From assembly GCA_013036995.1 (NCBI GenBank), contig JAAOXG010000060.1:1-64000 (forward strand): a stretch of 64,000 bases of DNA, read 5' to 3'. The notes beneath the pieces were generated by a model, which was not told the origin of the DNA, did no database searches, and worked only from the letters and a program-made list of their open reading frames with translations. This stretch comes from Lacrimispora defluvii. GTDB lineage: Bacteria > Bacillota > Clostridia > Lachnospirales > Lachnospiraceae. The number at the start of each line of letters is the position of its first letter. The stretch's first letter is position 1. Both the position numbers and the translations under genes were made by a program. Positions 1-8,590 of this stretch are shown here, piece after piece.

Positions 1-25
1 CATTATTATACTAGGAGGAACAAAC

Positions 26-601
26 ATGATGTCATTTATTCAGAGCCTTGAGAAGAGAAGAACCTATTATAATATCAACCGTGAGCTTCCTGTATCAGAA
101 GAGGAAGTACTGGATATTGTCAGAAAGGTTACAGAAGCAACACCAGATGCGTTCAATATGAAGAGTGCCAGAGTTGTGGTTGCACTTGGAGAGAAGCAGG
201 ATCAGCTGTGGGACAGCGTTTATGATGCATTTGGCGGGCAGATTGAACGAGGTAAGATTGATTCCTTTAAGAACGGGTATGGAACCATTCTTTATTTTAT
301 CGATGAAGATCTTATAAAGTCATATCAGGAACAGTTTTCCCTCTATGCAGATAACTTTCCGGTATGGGCAAATCAGTCCAACGGTATGCTTCAGTCTAAT
401 ATCTGGACTGCATTACGGGAAGTAGGTGTGGGAGCCTCTCTTCAGCATTATAATCCGGTTATCAATGAGGCGGTTGCCAGATTGTTTGATATTCCGGCTG
501 GCTGGAAGCTGATCGGGCAGATGCCATTTGGAGGCATCGGCGCAGAACCAGATGGGAAAGAGAAAGAAGACATTAATAAGAGAGTTGTTGTAAAGAAGTA
601 A
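26..601 (+). CDS. Nitroreductase family protein
   Basis: This 191-residue cytoplasmic protein looks like a small FMN-dependent nitroreductase of the Frm2/HBN1-like branch, which reduces nitro or other electrophilic compounds with NAD(P)H. The N-terminal block SLEKRRTYYNI followed by a DAFNMKSARVV segment and the later ALREVGVGASLQHYNP block fit the family's FMN-binding and dimer regions. The length is typical. An AGGAGG site at 12-17 precedes the ATG at 26, and a second ATG follows immediately. A terminator follows at 611-647, so the gene appears to be monocistronic here, although the region upstream is outside the window. The physiological substrate cannot be told from sequence. Confidence 0.85.
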   Translation: MMSFIQSLEKRRTYYNINRELPVSEEEVLDIVRKVTEATPDAFNMKSARVVVALGEKQDQLWDSVYDAFGGQIERGKIDSFKNGYGTILYFIDEDLIKSYQEQFSLYADNFPVWANQSNGMLQSNIWTALREVGVGASLQHYNPVINEAVARLFDIPAGWKLIGQMPFGGIGAEPDGKEKEDINKRVVVKK

Positions 602-610
602 TAATAGCTT

Positions 611-647
611 AAAAGCTGTCCGGCACTTGTTCGCCGGGCAGCTTTTT
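611..647 (+). terminator. Rho-independent terminator of the nitroreductase gene
   Basis: Stem AAAAGCTGTCCGGC / GCCGGGCAGCTTTTT with one G-U pair, loop ACTTGTTC, ending in a T run. Confidence 0.85.
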
Positions 648-687
648 GTATTCTTTGATTCTATTATGTGAAGTCTTTTACTAATTG

Positions 688-798
688 ATGCCAAAGATTA
701 TGCTTCCTGAATATGGAATAGAAGTCATAGAGATTGAACGAAAAATACAGGGAAAAGAAGTGATCAGTTCTATAAAGGGTTATTGGTATTACGTATAG
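688..798 (+). pseudogene. Possible relic of a citrate lyase ligase-like C-terminus
   Basis: A 36-codon frame begins MPKIMLPEYGIEVIEIERK and ends with EVISSIKGYWYYV and a stop. The LPEYGIEVIEI..EVIS pattern resembles the C-terminal end of CitC-type [citrate lyase] ligase/cytidylyltransferase proteins, where it is normally followed by SASRVR. There is no ribosome binding site and no remaining upstream domain, so I read it as a decayed gene tail. The match is from memory of the family and is weak; chance similarity is possible. Confidence 0.3.
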
Positions 799-828
799 AT
801 AGGAGAAAGATTAATATATATTTTGAAT

Positions 829-857
829 TTGTTTCGCATATGGCGTAATGCTATAAT
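829..857 (+). promoter_or_regulatory. Predicted sigma-70-type promoter of the amino acid ABC operon
   Basis: TTGTTT (829-834), 17-nt spacer, TATAAT (852-857). It lies about 37 bases before the first gene of the importer operon. Confidence 0.6.
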
Positions 858-894
858 AATGCTATATAAAATGAAAGATTAAGGAGTGCAAAAT

Positions 895-1557
895 TTGTTT
901 GACTTATCTTATTTCTTTAGCGTATTTCCAATTATAGCATCAAAATTACAGGTGACGCTTTTGCTGACCCTGACGGCTGCTGTTTTTTCCATCATCATTG
1001 GAGTTACAATTGCAGTGATTGCATATTACAGGATCAGGATCTTTTATCCCATTACCCGTTTTTATTTGTCCATCTTAAGAGGTACTCCTCTGGTGGCTCA
1101 GTTATATTTTTTCTACTATGGGCTGGCACGGGTCAGTGAAATTGTTCTGAACATGAAGCCGTTGACGGCAGTGGCATTGGTTTTAAGTTTAAATACAGGT
1201 GCTTTTATGTCGGAAAGCATTCGGGGAGCCCTTCTTTCGGTTGATTCAGGGCAAAAGGAAGCTGCCGCCATGATGGGGATGTCAGAGCTTCAGACGATCA
1301 GAAGAATTGTCCTGCCCCAGGCATTTCGTGTTTCACTGCCCGCTCTGTTTAATGATTTGATTAATCTTTTAAAAGCAACGTCTCTAGCATTTATGCTTGG
1401 CGTCAGAGATATTATGGGACAGGCCAAGAGCGAAGGCGCGCAGTCCTTTCGTTACTTTGAAATTTATCTGGCAGTCATGATTATTTACTGGCTTTTAGTG
1501 TTGGGATTTTCTCATCTTCATAAGATTATGGATAGAAAATGTATGGAAATGTACTAA
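895..1557 (+). CDS. Polar amino acid ABC transporter permease (HisM/GlnP type)
   Basis: Integral membrane subunit of a polar amino acid or cystine importer. It has about five hydrophobic segments, and the EAA loop typical of these permeases is visible as GQKEAAAMMGMSELQTIRR followed by IVLPQA, the site that docks on the ATPase. SILRGTPLVAQL is the usual HisM-family signature. Start choice: the sequence AAGGAG at 881-886 sits 8 bases before a TTG at 895, whereas the GTG at 886 overlaps that site, so TTG is preferred; using GTG adds three residues (MQN). The binding-protein gene follows after 29 bases and the ATPase after that, so the three form one importer. Only one permease gene is present, implying a homodimer. 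The substrate is not determined; the selenium/sulfur context makes cystine or a seleno-analogue thinkable. Confidence 0.85.
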   Translation: MFDLSYFFSVFPIIASKLQVTLLLTLTAAVFSIIIGVTIAVIAYYRIRIFYPITRFYLSILRGTPLVAQLYFFYYGLARVSEIVLNMKPLTAVALVLSLNTGAFMSESIRGALLSVDSGQKEAAAMMGMSELQTIRRIVLPQAFRVSLPALFNDLINLLKATSLAFMLGVRDIMGQAKSEGAQSFRYFEIYLAVMIIYWLLVLGFSHLHKIMDRKCMEMY

Positions 1558-1586
1558 TGACGAATTTAAATTGGGAGGAAATTAAA

Positions 1587-2435
1587 ATGAAAAAAATGAT
1601 ACCGATTCTCTTTACTGCTTTGGCAGTGACCCTTTCTGGCTGCAGCAGTCAGGCTGTTTCCAAAGCAGCAGATGGAAAGAAAACATCTGAAGAAAGCGTA
1701 AAATCAGAAGCCACAGAGGCAGCAGGGAAGCGTAAAGTTATTATTGCTACCGGAGGCACAGGAGAGCCCTACAGTCTTTTGAGCAGTGATGGAAAAAATT
1801 GGACTGGAATTGATGCAGAGATGTGGAGTGAGATTGGAAAACGTACTGGATGGGATATTGAAGTTAAGCAGACAGAATTTTCCTCTTTATTTGGCGAACT
1901 GGATGCCGGACGTGTAGACGTGGCAGCAAATTGCTTTGCGACTACAAAAGCCAGAATGGACAAGTATACCACGTCTCACCCATATTATGGTGATGCCCAG
2001 TGTATCATTGTCAACGAAGATAAGTCAGATATCAACACCTTTGAAGCATTGAAAGACGTCACCATTGGAGTAACACAAGGGCAGGCCTCTCAGGTGTCCG
2101 TGGAAAAAATGGCAGATACATATGGTTGGAACGTAGTGGTTTATGAAACAAGTGATACCGGATTTCAGGATCTTTATCTGAAGCGGATTGATGCCATGGC
2201 TACCACGGACAGCCTGGTACATAAATATGAAAAGACTCAAAACATGAAGTTTCATATTCTGGATAACAGACTGTTAGCCAATAACGTTGCCTATTATTTT
2301 CAAAAAAATGACAAAGGAAAAGAACTTTGTGAGGAAGTAAACCAGGTTCTTGATAAAATGATGGAGGATGGAACTACTTCAAAAATTGTTACAAAATGGA
2401 TGTATTCCGATATGACCAAAATGATACACGAATAA
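1587..2435 (+). CDS. Amino acid ABC transporter substrate-binding lipoprotein
   Basis: Extracytoplasmic receptor of the importer, family 3 (bacterial extracellular solute-binding, SBP_bac_3). The N-terminus MKKMIPILFTALAVTLSGC is a lipoprotein signal with lipobox LSGC (Cys19), followed by a Ser/Lys/Glu-rich linker to about residue 55. The mature part shows the usual GTGEPYSLL and WTGIDAEMWSEI blocks and the DVAANCFATTKAR hinge-region block, where most relatives have NxxTxTxER. GGGAGGA at 1573-1579 supports the ATG at 1587; an upstream in-frame ATG inside the permease is less likely because it would bury the signal peptide. The total of 282 residues is normal for the family. Ligand unknown. 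Confidence 0.88.
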   Translation: MKKMIPILFTALAVTLSGCSSQAVSKAADGKKTSEESVKSEATEAAGKRKVIIATGGTGEPYSLLSSDGKNWTGIDAEMWSEIGKRTGWDIEVKQTEFSSLFGELDAGRVDVAANCFATTKARMDKYTTSHPYYGDAQCIIVNEDKSDINTFEALKDVTIGVTQGQASQVSVEKMADTYGWNVVVYETSDTGFQDLYLKRIDAMATTDSLVHKYEKTQNMKFHILDNRLLANNVAYYFQKNDKGKELCEEVNQVLDKMMEDGTTSKIVTKWMYSDMTKMIHE

Positions 2436-2456
2436 GCACATGGAAAGGTACTGAAA

Positions 2457-3194
2457 ATGATTGAAATAAGTCATTTATGGAAGTCGTTTGACGGAGAGAC
2501 TGATATTTTAAAAGATATTAATATATCCATTCAAAAAGGTGAAATTGTAGCAATACTTGGTTCTTCAGGAACCGGAAAATCAACATTGCTTCGATGCCTG
2601 AATTATTTAACAAAGCCAACCGGTGGAATCATTCGCATTGGCAGTCATGGGATTGATGCAAAAAACCATTCTAAAAAAGAGATTATGGAGCTGAGAAGTC
2701 ATTCTGCCATGGTTTTTCAGAATTATAATTTATTTAAAAATAAAACAGCCATTGAAAATATTATGGAAGCTTTGATAACCGTGAAAGGAAAAAGTAAAAA
2801 GGAGGCACAGGAGATCGGTTTAAGGCTGCTGGATAAGGTTGGTATGCTGGAGCGGAAGGATTTTTATCCTTCCAGGCTTTCCGGTGGCCAGCAGCAGCGG
2901 GTAGGCATAGCCAGGGCGCTGGCTCTCAATCCAGAGGTGTTATTACTAGATGAACCTACCTCAGCGCTGGATCCTGAGCTGGTAGGAGAAGTGTTAAACA
3001 CCATTCAGAAGGTAGCGGAAGATGGCGCCACCATGATACTTGTGACTCATGAGATTATGTTTGCACGAAGGATAGCCACCAGAATCTTGTTTATGGCAGA
3101 GGGAACCATAATTGCGGATGGGACACCAAAGGAGATACTGGACAACCCGGAAGATGAGAGGGTGAAACGTTTTCTGGATTATAATCTGAAATAA
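2457..3194 (+). CDS. Amino acid ABC transporter ATP-binding protein (GlnQ/TcyC type)
   Basis: Cytoplasmic ATPase that energises the importer encoded just upstream. Visible motifs are Walker A GSSGTGKST near residue 35, Q-loop VFQNYNLF, signature LSGGQQQR, Walker B EVLLLDEPTSALD and the switch histidine in LVTHE. The 245-residue length matches the family. It begins 21 bases after the binding-protein gene and completes a one-permease, one-ATPase, one-receptor importer. The reductase gene starts 52 bases downstream with its own strong ribosome binding site, so cotranscription is plausible because no terminator is seen in the gap. Confidence 0.9.
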   Translation: MIEISHLWKSFDGETDILKDINISIQKGEIVAILGSSGTGKSTLLRCLNYLTKPTGGIIRIGSHGIDAKNHSKKEIMELRSHSAMVFQNYNLFKNKTAIENIMEALITVKGKSKKEAQEIGLRLLDKVGMLERKDFYPSRLSGGQQQRVGIARALALNPEVLLLDEPTSALDPELVGEVLNTIQKVAEDGATMILVTHEIMFARRIATRILFMAEGTIIADGTPKEILDNPEDERVKRFLDYNLK

Positions 3195-3246
3195 ATCATC
3201 TCTCTGATATGGGAATCAGAGGGTCATATTTGAAAGGAGTCTTACA

Positions 3247-4404
3247 ATGATCGAGATGAAAAAGGAACTGCCTCAGATATTTGATAGCTTTGCTGAGGCC
3301 AGAAAAAACGGGTTTCTTGCAGTAAAGAAAATTAAAGATTCAGGCAAGGGAGTGGTGGGACAGTTTTGTACTTACACACCTCTTGAGATATTCATGGCAG
3401 CCGGGCTGGTTTCTGTAAGCCTTTGTTCCACCAGTGACGAGACAATTCCTGATGCGGAAAAGGATCTGCCAGGTAATTTGTGTCCGCTCATTAAATCAAG
3501 CTACGGTTTTGCAGTTACAGATAAATGCCCTTATATGTATTTTGCAGATCTGGTGGTTGGAGAAACAACCTGTGACGGCAAGGTAAAGATGTATGAACTG
3601 CTTGCTAAGAAGAAAAATTTACATATTTTACAGCTTCCCCGCAATCAGTTTACTCCGGAATCAAAGGCGCTTTGGCGTTCAGAAATAGTCCGCTTAAAAG
3701 AGCGGGTAGAAAAAGACTTTGGCGTGACAATTACCGATGATATGCTAAGAGATGCCATTCATAAACGCAACGAAGAGCGGAGACTTCTAAAGGAGCTGTA
3801 TGAATTAAGTACCTTGTGTCCCCCTCCAATTACGGGCCTGCGCCAGCTTCAGATTTTATTTGGTTCCCAGTTTAAATTTGACTGGAAGGAAAAAACAGAA
3901 GAAATCCAGAATGCAATCAATCAGATAAAGTCAGGCTATGAAGCAGGAGAACGGCCTGTATCCATAGATGCCCCCCGGATTCTCATCACCGGATGCCCCA
4001 TGGGAGGAGTAACGGAGAAGGTAGTTAAGGTGATTGAAGAAGCTGGCGGTGTAGTGGTTGCTTATGAAAACTGTACCGGAGCCAAGCAGATGGATCGGCA
4101 GTGTTCAGAAGAAGGAGATCCAATTACCAACATTGCAGAGCACTACCTGCAGATTGGCTGCTCCATTATGACACCCAATCCCAACCGGTTTGAACTGTTA
4201 GGAAGGCTGTGTGAACAGTTCAAGGTGGATGGAGTAGTGGAAATGACTCTGCAGGCGTGTCATACATATGCGGTAGAATCTCATACCGTAAAGACATTTT
4301 TAAAAGAGAAAAACATTCCTTACCTCCAATTAGAAACAGATTATGGAACAGCAGATATCGGACAGCTATCAACAAGAGCCGGTGCGTTTGTGGAGATGTT
4401 GTAA
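3247..4404 (+). CDS. Double-cubane-cluster-type reductase (2-hydroxyacyl-CoA dehydratase family, YjiM-like)
   Basis: This 385-residue protein belongs to the HgdB/FldC 2-hydroxyacyl-CoA dehydratase superfamily and looks most like the YjiM/double-cubane-cluster protein branch, whose members receive electrons from an ATP-driven activator and perform low-potential reductions. Supporting features are GQFCTYTPLEIFMAAGL at the N-terminus and well-placed cysteines in LPGNLCPLIKSSYGFA, TDKCPYMYFADLVVGETTCDGK, ITGCPMGG and LQACHTYAVE. The sequence GAAAGGAG lies before ATG 3247. Its partner ATPase starts 3 bases after its stop, a typical coupled pair. The substrate is unknown; family members include dehydratases and reductases of small molecules. 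Its place between an amino acid importer and selD suggests sulfur or selenium chemistry, which is inference. Confidence 0.82.
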   Translation: MIEMKKELPQIFDSFAEARKNGFLAVKKIKDSGKGVVGQFCTYTPLEIFMAAGLVSVSLCSTSDETIPDAEKDLPGNLCPLIKSSYGFAVTDKCPYMYFADLVVGETTCDGKVKMYELLAKKKNLHILQLPRNQFTPESKALWRSEIVRLKERVEKDFGVTITDDMLRDAIHKRNEERRLLKELYELSTLCPPPITGLRQLQILFGSQFKFDWKEKTEEIQNAINQIKSGYEAGERPVSIDAPRILITGCPMGGVTEKVVKVIEEAGGVVVAYENCTGAKQMDRQCSEEGDPITNIAEHYLQIGCSIMTPNPNRFELLGRLCEQFKVDGVVEMTLQACHTYAVESHTVKTFLKEKNIPYLQLETDYGTADIGQLSTRAGAFVEML

Positions 4405-4407
4405 ACA

Positions 4408-5163
4408 ATGAAACAGATATCAGTGGGAATTGACTGTGGATCAGCCGCCTGCAAGGGAGTCTTGTTAAAAGAAGATTCCATTGCTGCAGTCTGCGTAAAG
4501 CCAACAGGCTGGAATCCAAAAGAAACTGCCAGAACCGTCTTTCGGGAGCTTCTGGAGCAGACAGAAACAGCGGAGCATGAGATACGTGTGGCAGCAACTG
4601 GATACGGAAGAGTGGGAATTGACTTCGCCCATAAAAAAATAACAGAGATTACCTGCCATGGGATAGGTGCAGATTACCTTCTTAAAGGAGTCCGCACAAT
4701 TATTGATATTGGAGGCCAGGACTCTAAGGTGATTTCGGTGGAAAATGGCAAGGTGCTGTCCTTTCAGATGAATGATAAATGTGCCGCCGGGACAGGGAGA
4801 TTTCTCGAGATGTCTGCTCACCGCATGGGGGTGGATTTATCTGATTTTCCAAAGCTGTTAACGGAAGGAAAACGCTGTTCTCTAAGCAGTATGTGTGCAG
4901 TTTTTGCCGATTCAGAAATCGTATCCTTACTGGCAGCAGGGAAAACCCGTGAGGAAATCGCCGGTGGAATTATTCAGTCTGTGGTGACAAAAGTAATGGC
5001 ACTGGCAGGAAGAGTGGGGACAGAGTCTCCCATCCTTTTAACCGGAGGTCTGGCACAAATGGAAGGAATCCGCAAAGAACTGGAATTGCAAACCGGATGT
5101 CCTGTAAATGTTTCTCAATTCTCCCGCTATGCAGGAGCCATTGGAGCAGCATTAAAAGCATAA
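4408..5163 (+). CDS. Acyl-CoA dehydratase activase / ATP-dependent electron donor (YjiL-like)
   Basis: Homodimeric ASKHA-fold ATPase with a bridging [4Fe-4S] cluster that injects an electron into the neighbouring double-cubane reductase using ATP. The phosphate-binding loop GIDCGSAACKGVLL is at the N-terminus, DIGGQDSK follows near residue 100, and the cluster cysteines are expected in NDKCAAGTGRFLE and SSMCAVFADSE. The 251-residue length is that of the activator family (BcrAD/BadFG, HgdC). There is no independent strong ribosome binding site and the gap from the previous stop is only 3 bases, so translation is probably coupled to the reductase gene. Confidence 0.88.
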   Translation: MKQISVGIDCGSAACKGVLLKEDSIAAVCVKPTGWNPKETARTVFRELLEQTETAEHEIRVAATGYGRVGIDFAHKKITEITCHGIGADYLLKGVRTIIDIGGQDSKVISVENGKVLSFQMNDKCAAGTGRFLEMSAHRMGVDLSDFPKLLTEGKRCSLSSMCAVFADSEIVSLLAAGKTREEIAGGIIQSVVTKVMALAGRVGTESPILLTGGLAQMEGIRKELELQTGCPVNVSQFSRYAGAIGAALKA

Positions 5164-5186
5164 GTATTATAATAAGAGGTAAAGTT

Positions 5187-5226
5187 AAAATGCACAGTTA
5201 CTTTCGGGTAATTGTGCATTTTTTGT
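5187..5226 (+). terminator. Rho-independent terminator after the activase gene
   Basis: AAAATGCACAGTTAC / GTAATTGTGCATTTT stem with a TTTCGG-type loop, followed by a T run. It separates the importer/reductase operon from selD. Confidence 0.85.
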
Positions 5227-5376
5227 TTGTATTTATAATTGATTTTTATAGTTGTTATGAAAAGTAGATACATTATTATTGAAACATGGATGCTTTATAG
5301 ATAAAATTAATAAATGCAAACGACAATATAATCAATATTTTCTTGTAAAATGACTAAGTTTCTATTATGATTTAAA

Positions 5377-5398
5377 TGTAGATTGTAGACAATCTACA
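5377..5398. promoter_or_regulatory. Perfect 22-bp palindromic operator upstream of selD
   Basis: TGTAGATTGT AG ACAATCTACA has 10-bp perfect arms around a 2-bp centre, ending 25 bases before the selD start and just before its ribosome binding site. A -10-like TATTAT at 5363-5368 lies directly upstream, so a repressor bound here would block transcription start. The arms do not continue into a T run, so it is not a terminator. The cognate regulator is unknown; the LysR protein encoded downstream is one candidate, though a symmetric TTGT..ACAA core also suits GntR-type regulators. Confidence 0.55.
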
Positions 5399-5423
5399 AT
5401 ACTGACTGGTTTAAGGAGAAGTT

Positions 5424-6455
5424 ATGGACATACGTAAGATTAATAAGTTTACCTCTTGTGGAGGCTGTATTGCTAAACTGCCTCAGGGCATGTTAAAAGA
5501 AGCGTTATTAAACATCCCTCATTTTGACGACCAGAATCTTATTGTGGGATTTGATACTTCTGATGATGGGGCCGTTTATCGCCTGGGGGATGATCTGGCG
5601 ATTATTCAAACCCTTGATTTTTTCCCACCTATGGTGGAGGATCCATATTTATTTGGAAAGATTGCGGCAGCAAATGCATTAAGTGATATTTATGCAATGG
5701 GGGGAGAAGTTAAAGTTGCTCTTAATATTGTCTGCTTTCCTGAGGATGAAGACCCGGCTATATTAGGTGAGATACTCAGGGGAGGAGCCGAAAAGGTAAA
5801 AGAAGCAGGAGGGGTTCTTAGCGGAGGCCATTCCATTACGGATAAGGAACCAAAATATGGTCTTTCTGTGACTGGAATCGTCCATCCACAAAAGATTATG
5901 AGAAACAATTCCTGTTGTATGGGGGATGATATCATACTTACCAAGCCCCTGGGAGTAGGACTTGTAACATCTTCCTATAAAGCCGGAGAAGCCTCCCTGG
6001 AAAGCTATGAGCAGGCGGTTAACAGCATGCAGACCTTAAATAAATATGCAGCAGATGCAGGTAGAAAATATCGGTTGCATGCTTGTACGGATGTAACTGG
6101 ATTTGGTTTTTTAGGACATTTAAACGAAATGGTTACAGATGAATATTCCATTCAGGTAGAATGCTCAGAAATTCCTTATATAAAAGAAGCGTACCGCTTG
6201 GCGGAGGAATATCTGATTACAGGCGGAGGTAAGAAAAACCGGAAGTTTTTGCAGGATAAATTGCGGTTTGAACAGGTATCTCAGCCTATGCAGGAAATAT
6301 TATTTGATCCACAGACTTCCGGAGGTTTGCTGCTAAGTGTAGATCCCCGGGACACGGAAGGATTATTAAAGGATTTGGCTGATTTAAATATAAGAAGCTC
6401 TAAGGTTGCCTCTGTAATTTCACGTCAGGATAAGAACATGATTATCTTAGGATAA
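5424..6455 (+). CDS. selD: Selenide, water dikinase (selenophosphate synthetase)
   Basis: Makes selenophosphate from selenide and ATP, the activated selenium donor for selenocysteine, selenouridine and selenium-cofactor synthesis. The catalytic pair is visible as SCGGCIAKL, giving Cys15 and Lys18 in the usual C-x-x-K spacing; this version uses cysteine, not selenocysteine. The glycine-rich block LSGGHSITDKEPKYGLSVTG, the TDVTGFGFLGHL segment and the DPQTSGGLL motif are all present. Its 343 residues are a typical length. AAGGAG precedes ATG 5424. It heads the run selD, LysR, aminotransferase V, yedF, DUF3343, a known selenium-metabolism association. No selA, selB or tRNA-Sec is in the window. 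Confidence 0.95.
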   Translation: MDIRKINKFTSCGGCIAKLPQGMLKEALLNIPHFDDQNLIVGFDTSDDGAVYRLGDDLAIIQTLDFFPPMVEDPYLFGKIAAANALSDIYAMGGEVKVALNIVCFPEDEDPAILGEILRGGAEKVKEAGGVLSGGHSITDKEPKYGLSVTGIVHPQKIMRNNSCCMGDDIILTKPLGVGLVTSSYKAGEASLESYEQAVNSMQTLNKYAADAGRKYRLHACTDVTGFGFLGHLNEMVTDEYSIQVECSEIPYIKEAYRLAEEYLITGGGKKNRKFLQDKLRFEQVSQPMQEILFDPQTSGGLLLSVDPRDTEGLLKDLADLNIRSSKVASVISRQDKNMIILG

Positions 6456-6503
6456 TCACTTACATACTGGAATGAATCTTTTTGGTTGAAAGGTTGTGTC
6501 ACT

Positions 6504-7406
6504 ATGGATTTAAAACAACTGGAAGCATTTGTTTATGTGGCTAAGTTGAACAGTTTTTCAAAAGCGGCTGATACAATTTATTTATCTCAGCCTACGATTA
6601 GTTCCCATATTAATGCATTGGAAAAAGAGTTGGGTACGCAGCTGTTAATACGTTCCACAAAGGAAGTTTATCCCACGAAAAGCGGGCTGGATTTTTTCGT
6701 ATATGCTCAGAATATGCTGGCGCTGCGTGATGAGGCCATTCATTCTGTGGCACAGGGAGGCAGCAGCATCAGAGGAGAGATATCGTTATTGGCATCCAGT
6801 GTTCCGGCACAGTATTTACTGCCTTCACTGATCGCCGTATTTCAGAAAAGCTATCCTGATATCCTGTTCAAGGTCCGGCAAAGTGACAGCGAGCAGGTAG
6901 GGAAGATGCTTTCTAACTGCATTTATGATTTTGGTATTACAGGTACAAGACTCTCTGGAAACAAATTTGTTCAGGAACCATTTTATCATGATTCGCTGGT
7001 GCTTGCAGTTCCTGCCTGTTATTCAACTCCACAGAATCTGTCACCAGAGTTGCTGATCAAGCTCCTTCGGACCCAGCCGTTTATTATGAGGGAAGATGGA
7101 TCCGGGACAAAGAAGGAACTGGAGAATTTCCTTCTTCATCTCAATCTGACTCTGGAACATTTAAATACGGTCTGCTGCTTTAACAACACTCACAGCGTTT
7201 TACAGGCTGTATCCAGCGGAGCCGGAATCTCCTTTGTATCCCGGGTTTCTTCAGCCATGTATACACAAATGGGTTTAATCAAAACCATTGAATTAAATGA
7301 TTTTGTTATTAAACGGAACTTTTATCTGCTGTCAAAAAAAGAAATGATATTACAGCCTGTTCAGAAATTGTTTCAGACATACCTTCTTAATTATTATAAG
7401 GAATAA
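6504..7406 (+). CDS. Selenium metabolism-associated LysR family regulator
   Basis: LysR-type transcription factor with the winged helix-turn-helix in residues 1-60 (MDLKQLEAFVYVAKLNSFSK, then SQPTISSHINALEKELG) and a C-terminal inducer-binding domain. The 300-residue length is standard. GAAAGG at 6488-6493 favours ATG 6504 over an upstream TTG at 6486. It sits inside the selenium cluster, 48 bases after selD and 42 before the aminotransferase gene, with no terminator between, so it probably belongs to the same operon and may regulate it. Its effector is not known; a selenium or sulfur metabolite would fit the context. Confidence 0.88.
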   Translation: MDLKQLEAFVYVAKLNSFSKAADTIYLSQPTISSHINALEKELGTQLLIRSTKEVYPTKSGLDFFVYAQNMLALRDEAIHSVAQGGSSIRGEISLLASSVPAQYLLPSLIAVFQKSYPDILFKVRQSDSEQVGKMLSNCIYDFGITGTRLSGNKFVQEPFYHDSLVLAVPACYSTPQNLSPELLIKLLRTQPFIMREDGSGTKKELENFLLHLNLTLEHLNTVCCFNNTHSVLQAVSSGAGISFVSRVSSAMYTQMGLIKTIELNDFVIKRNFYLLSKKEMILQPVQKLFQTYLLNYYKE

Positions 7407-7448
7407 CAATGACGATACCAGTATTTAACTGGTGCCAGAAAGGATTTT

Positions 7449-8558
7449 ATGATGTATTTTGATAGCGCTGCTACTTCGTTGCCGAAACCCCAATGTGTAA
7501 TTGATGCGGTTACAGCCGCAATGCTTACCCAGGGTAACCCATCAAGAGGAGTGAACAATGCTTCCCTTGCCGGACTCAGATGTATAACAAATGCGAGACA
7601 GGAGATTGCCCGTTTTTTCGGCGGTGAGAATGAGGTTGATGTGGCATTCTGCCAAAATGCCACCATGGCACTGAATCAGGCAATTGGCTCTGTCGGCAAA
7701 CATATTGTGACGACTGCGGCAGAACACAATAGTGTCCTTCGGCCGGTTTACCGGACAGGAGATTATACCATTGTTCCAGTGGACACAAAAGGAAGGCTGG
7801 ATATAAAACAGGTGGAGGAAGCAATTCGGCCGGATACCGGGGCGGTTGTAATGACCCACGCTTCCAATGTGACTGGGAATAGTTATGATATTTCCGCAGT
7901 TGGAGAACTTTGCAAGAAAAAAGGGATCTATTTTATTGTAGACGCCTCCCAATCTGCCGGGCTGCTGCCCATTGATATGAAAGCAATGAACATAACTGCA
8001 CTTTGTTTCAGCGGACATAAATCGCTATATGGTCCTCAGGGAACAGGGGGCATATGTGTAAAACCGGAATTTTCCATATCTCCCATGCTGACGGGTGGAA
8101 GCGGGAGCAATACATACTCCAAAACCGGTCCGGAGGAGATGCCAGAGCGGCTGGAGGCCGGCACTCAAAACAGCCACGGGATTGCAGGACTTCTGGCTGG
8201 CGTCCGGTATGTAGGCGGGAATAGAGAATTGTTTTTAAACCAGGCAATGGAATTGACAGATTATTTTCTGGAAGAATTAAGAAAAATATCCTCTATTCAG
8301 GTTTATGGTGATTTGGAGTGCACCGCACGTACTCCGGTGGTGGCTTTAAATGCAGCCCATACGGGAAGCAGTGAATTGGCATTTGAGCTAAATGAAAAGT
8401 ATGGTATCTGCGTTCGTGCGGGAGCTCATTGTGCACCACTTATGCATGAGGCCCTGGGAACAAGGGACAAGGGTGCGGTACGTTTTTCCTTTTCACATAT
8501 GAATACCATGGAAGAAGTGGAATCTGCCGTAAAGGCTCTTCGGGATATATGCAGTTGA
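7449..8558 (+). CDS. Cysteine desulfurase / selenocysteine lyase-like class V aminotransferase
   Basis: PLP enzyme of fold type I expected to release sulfur or selenium from cysteine or selenocysteine as an enzyme-bound persulfide/selenide. The N-terminus YFDSAATSLPKP, the FCQNATMALNQAI block, the PLP lysine in CFSGHKSLYGPQGTGG (about residue 191) and the catalytic cysteine in RAGAHCAPLMHEALGT (about residue 328) are visible. The RxGxHCAP form is typical of the selenium-cluster family. AAAGGA at 7439-7444 precedes two adjacent ATG codons at 7449 and 7452. Neighbours selD and yedF suggest it feeds selenium to selenophosphate synthetase; whether it prefers sulfur or selenium cannot be told. Confidence 0.9.
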   Translation: MMYFDSAATSLPKPQCVIDAVTAAMLTQGNPSRGVNNASLAGLRCITNARQEIARFFGGENEVDVAFCQNATMALNQAIGSVGKHIVTTAAEHNSVLRPVYRTGDYTIVPVDTKGRLDIKQVEEAIRPDTGAVVMTHASNVTGNSYDISAVGELCKKKGIYFIVDASQSAGLLPIDMKAMNITALCFSGHKSLYGPQGTGGICVKPEFSISPMLTGGSGSNTYSKTGPEEMPERLEAGTQNSHGIAGLLAGVRYVGGNRELFLNQAMELTDYFLEELRKISSIQVYGDLECTARTPVVALNAAHTGSSELAFELNEKYGICVRAGAHCAPLMHEALGTRDKGAVRFSFSHMNTMEEVESAVKALRDICS

Positions 8559-8590
8559 TGTATAACTTTTAATTAAAGGAGATAACTGGT

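Noticed and set aside
5424..5500. Possible selenocysteine codon in selD
   Set aside because: The catalytic position is read as TGT (Cys15); no in-frame TGA is present.
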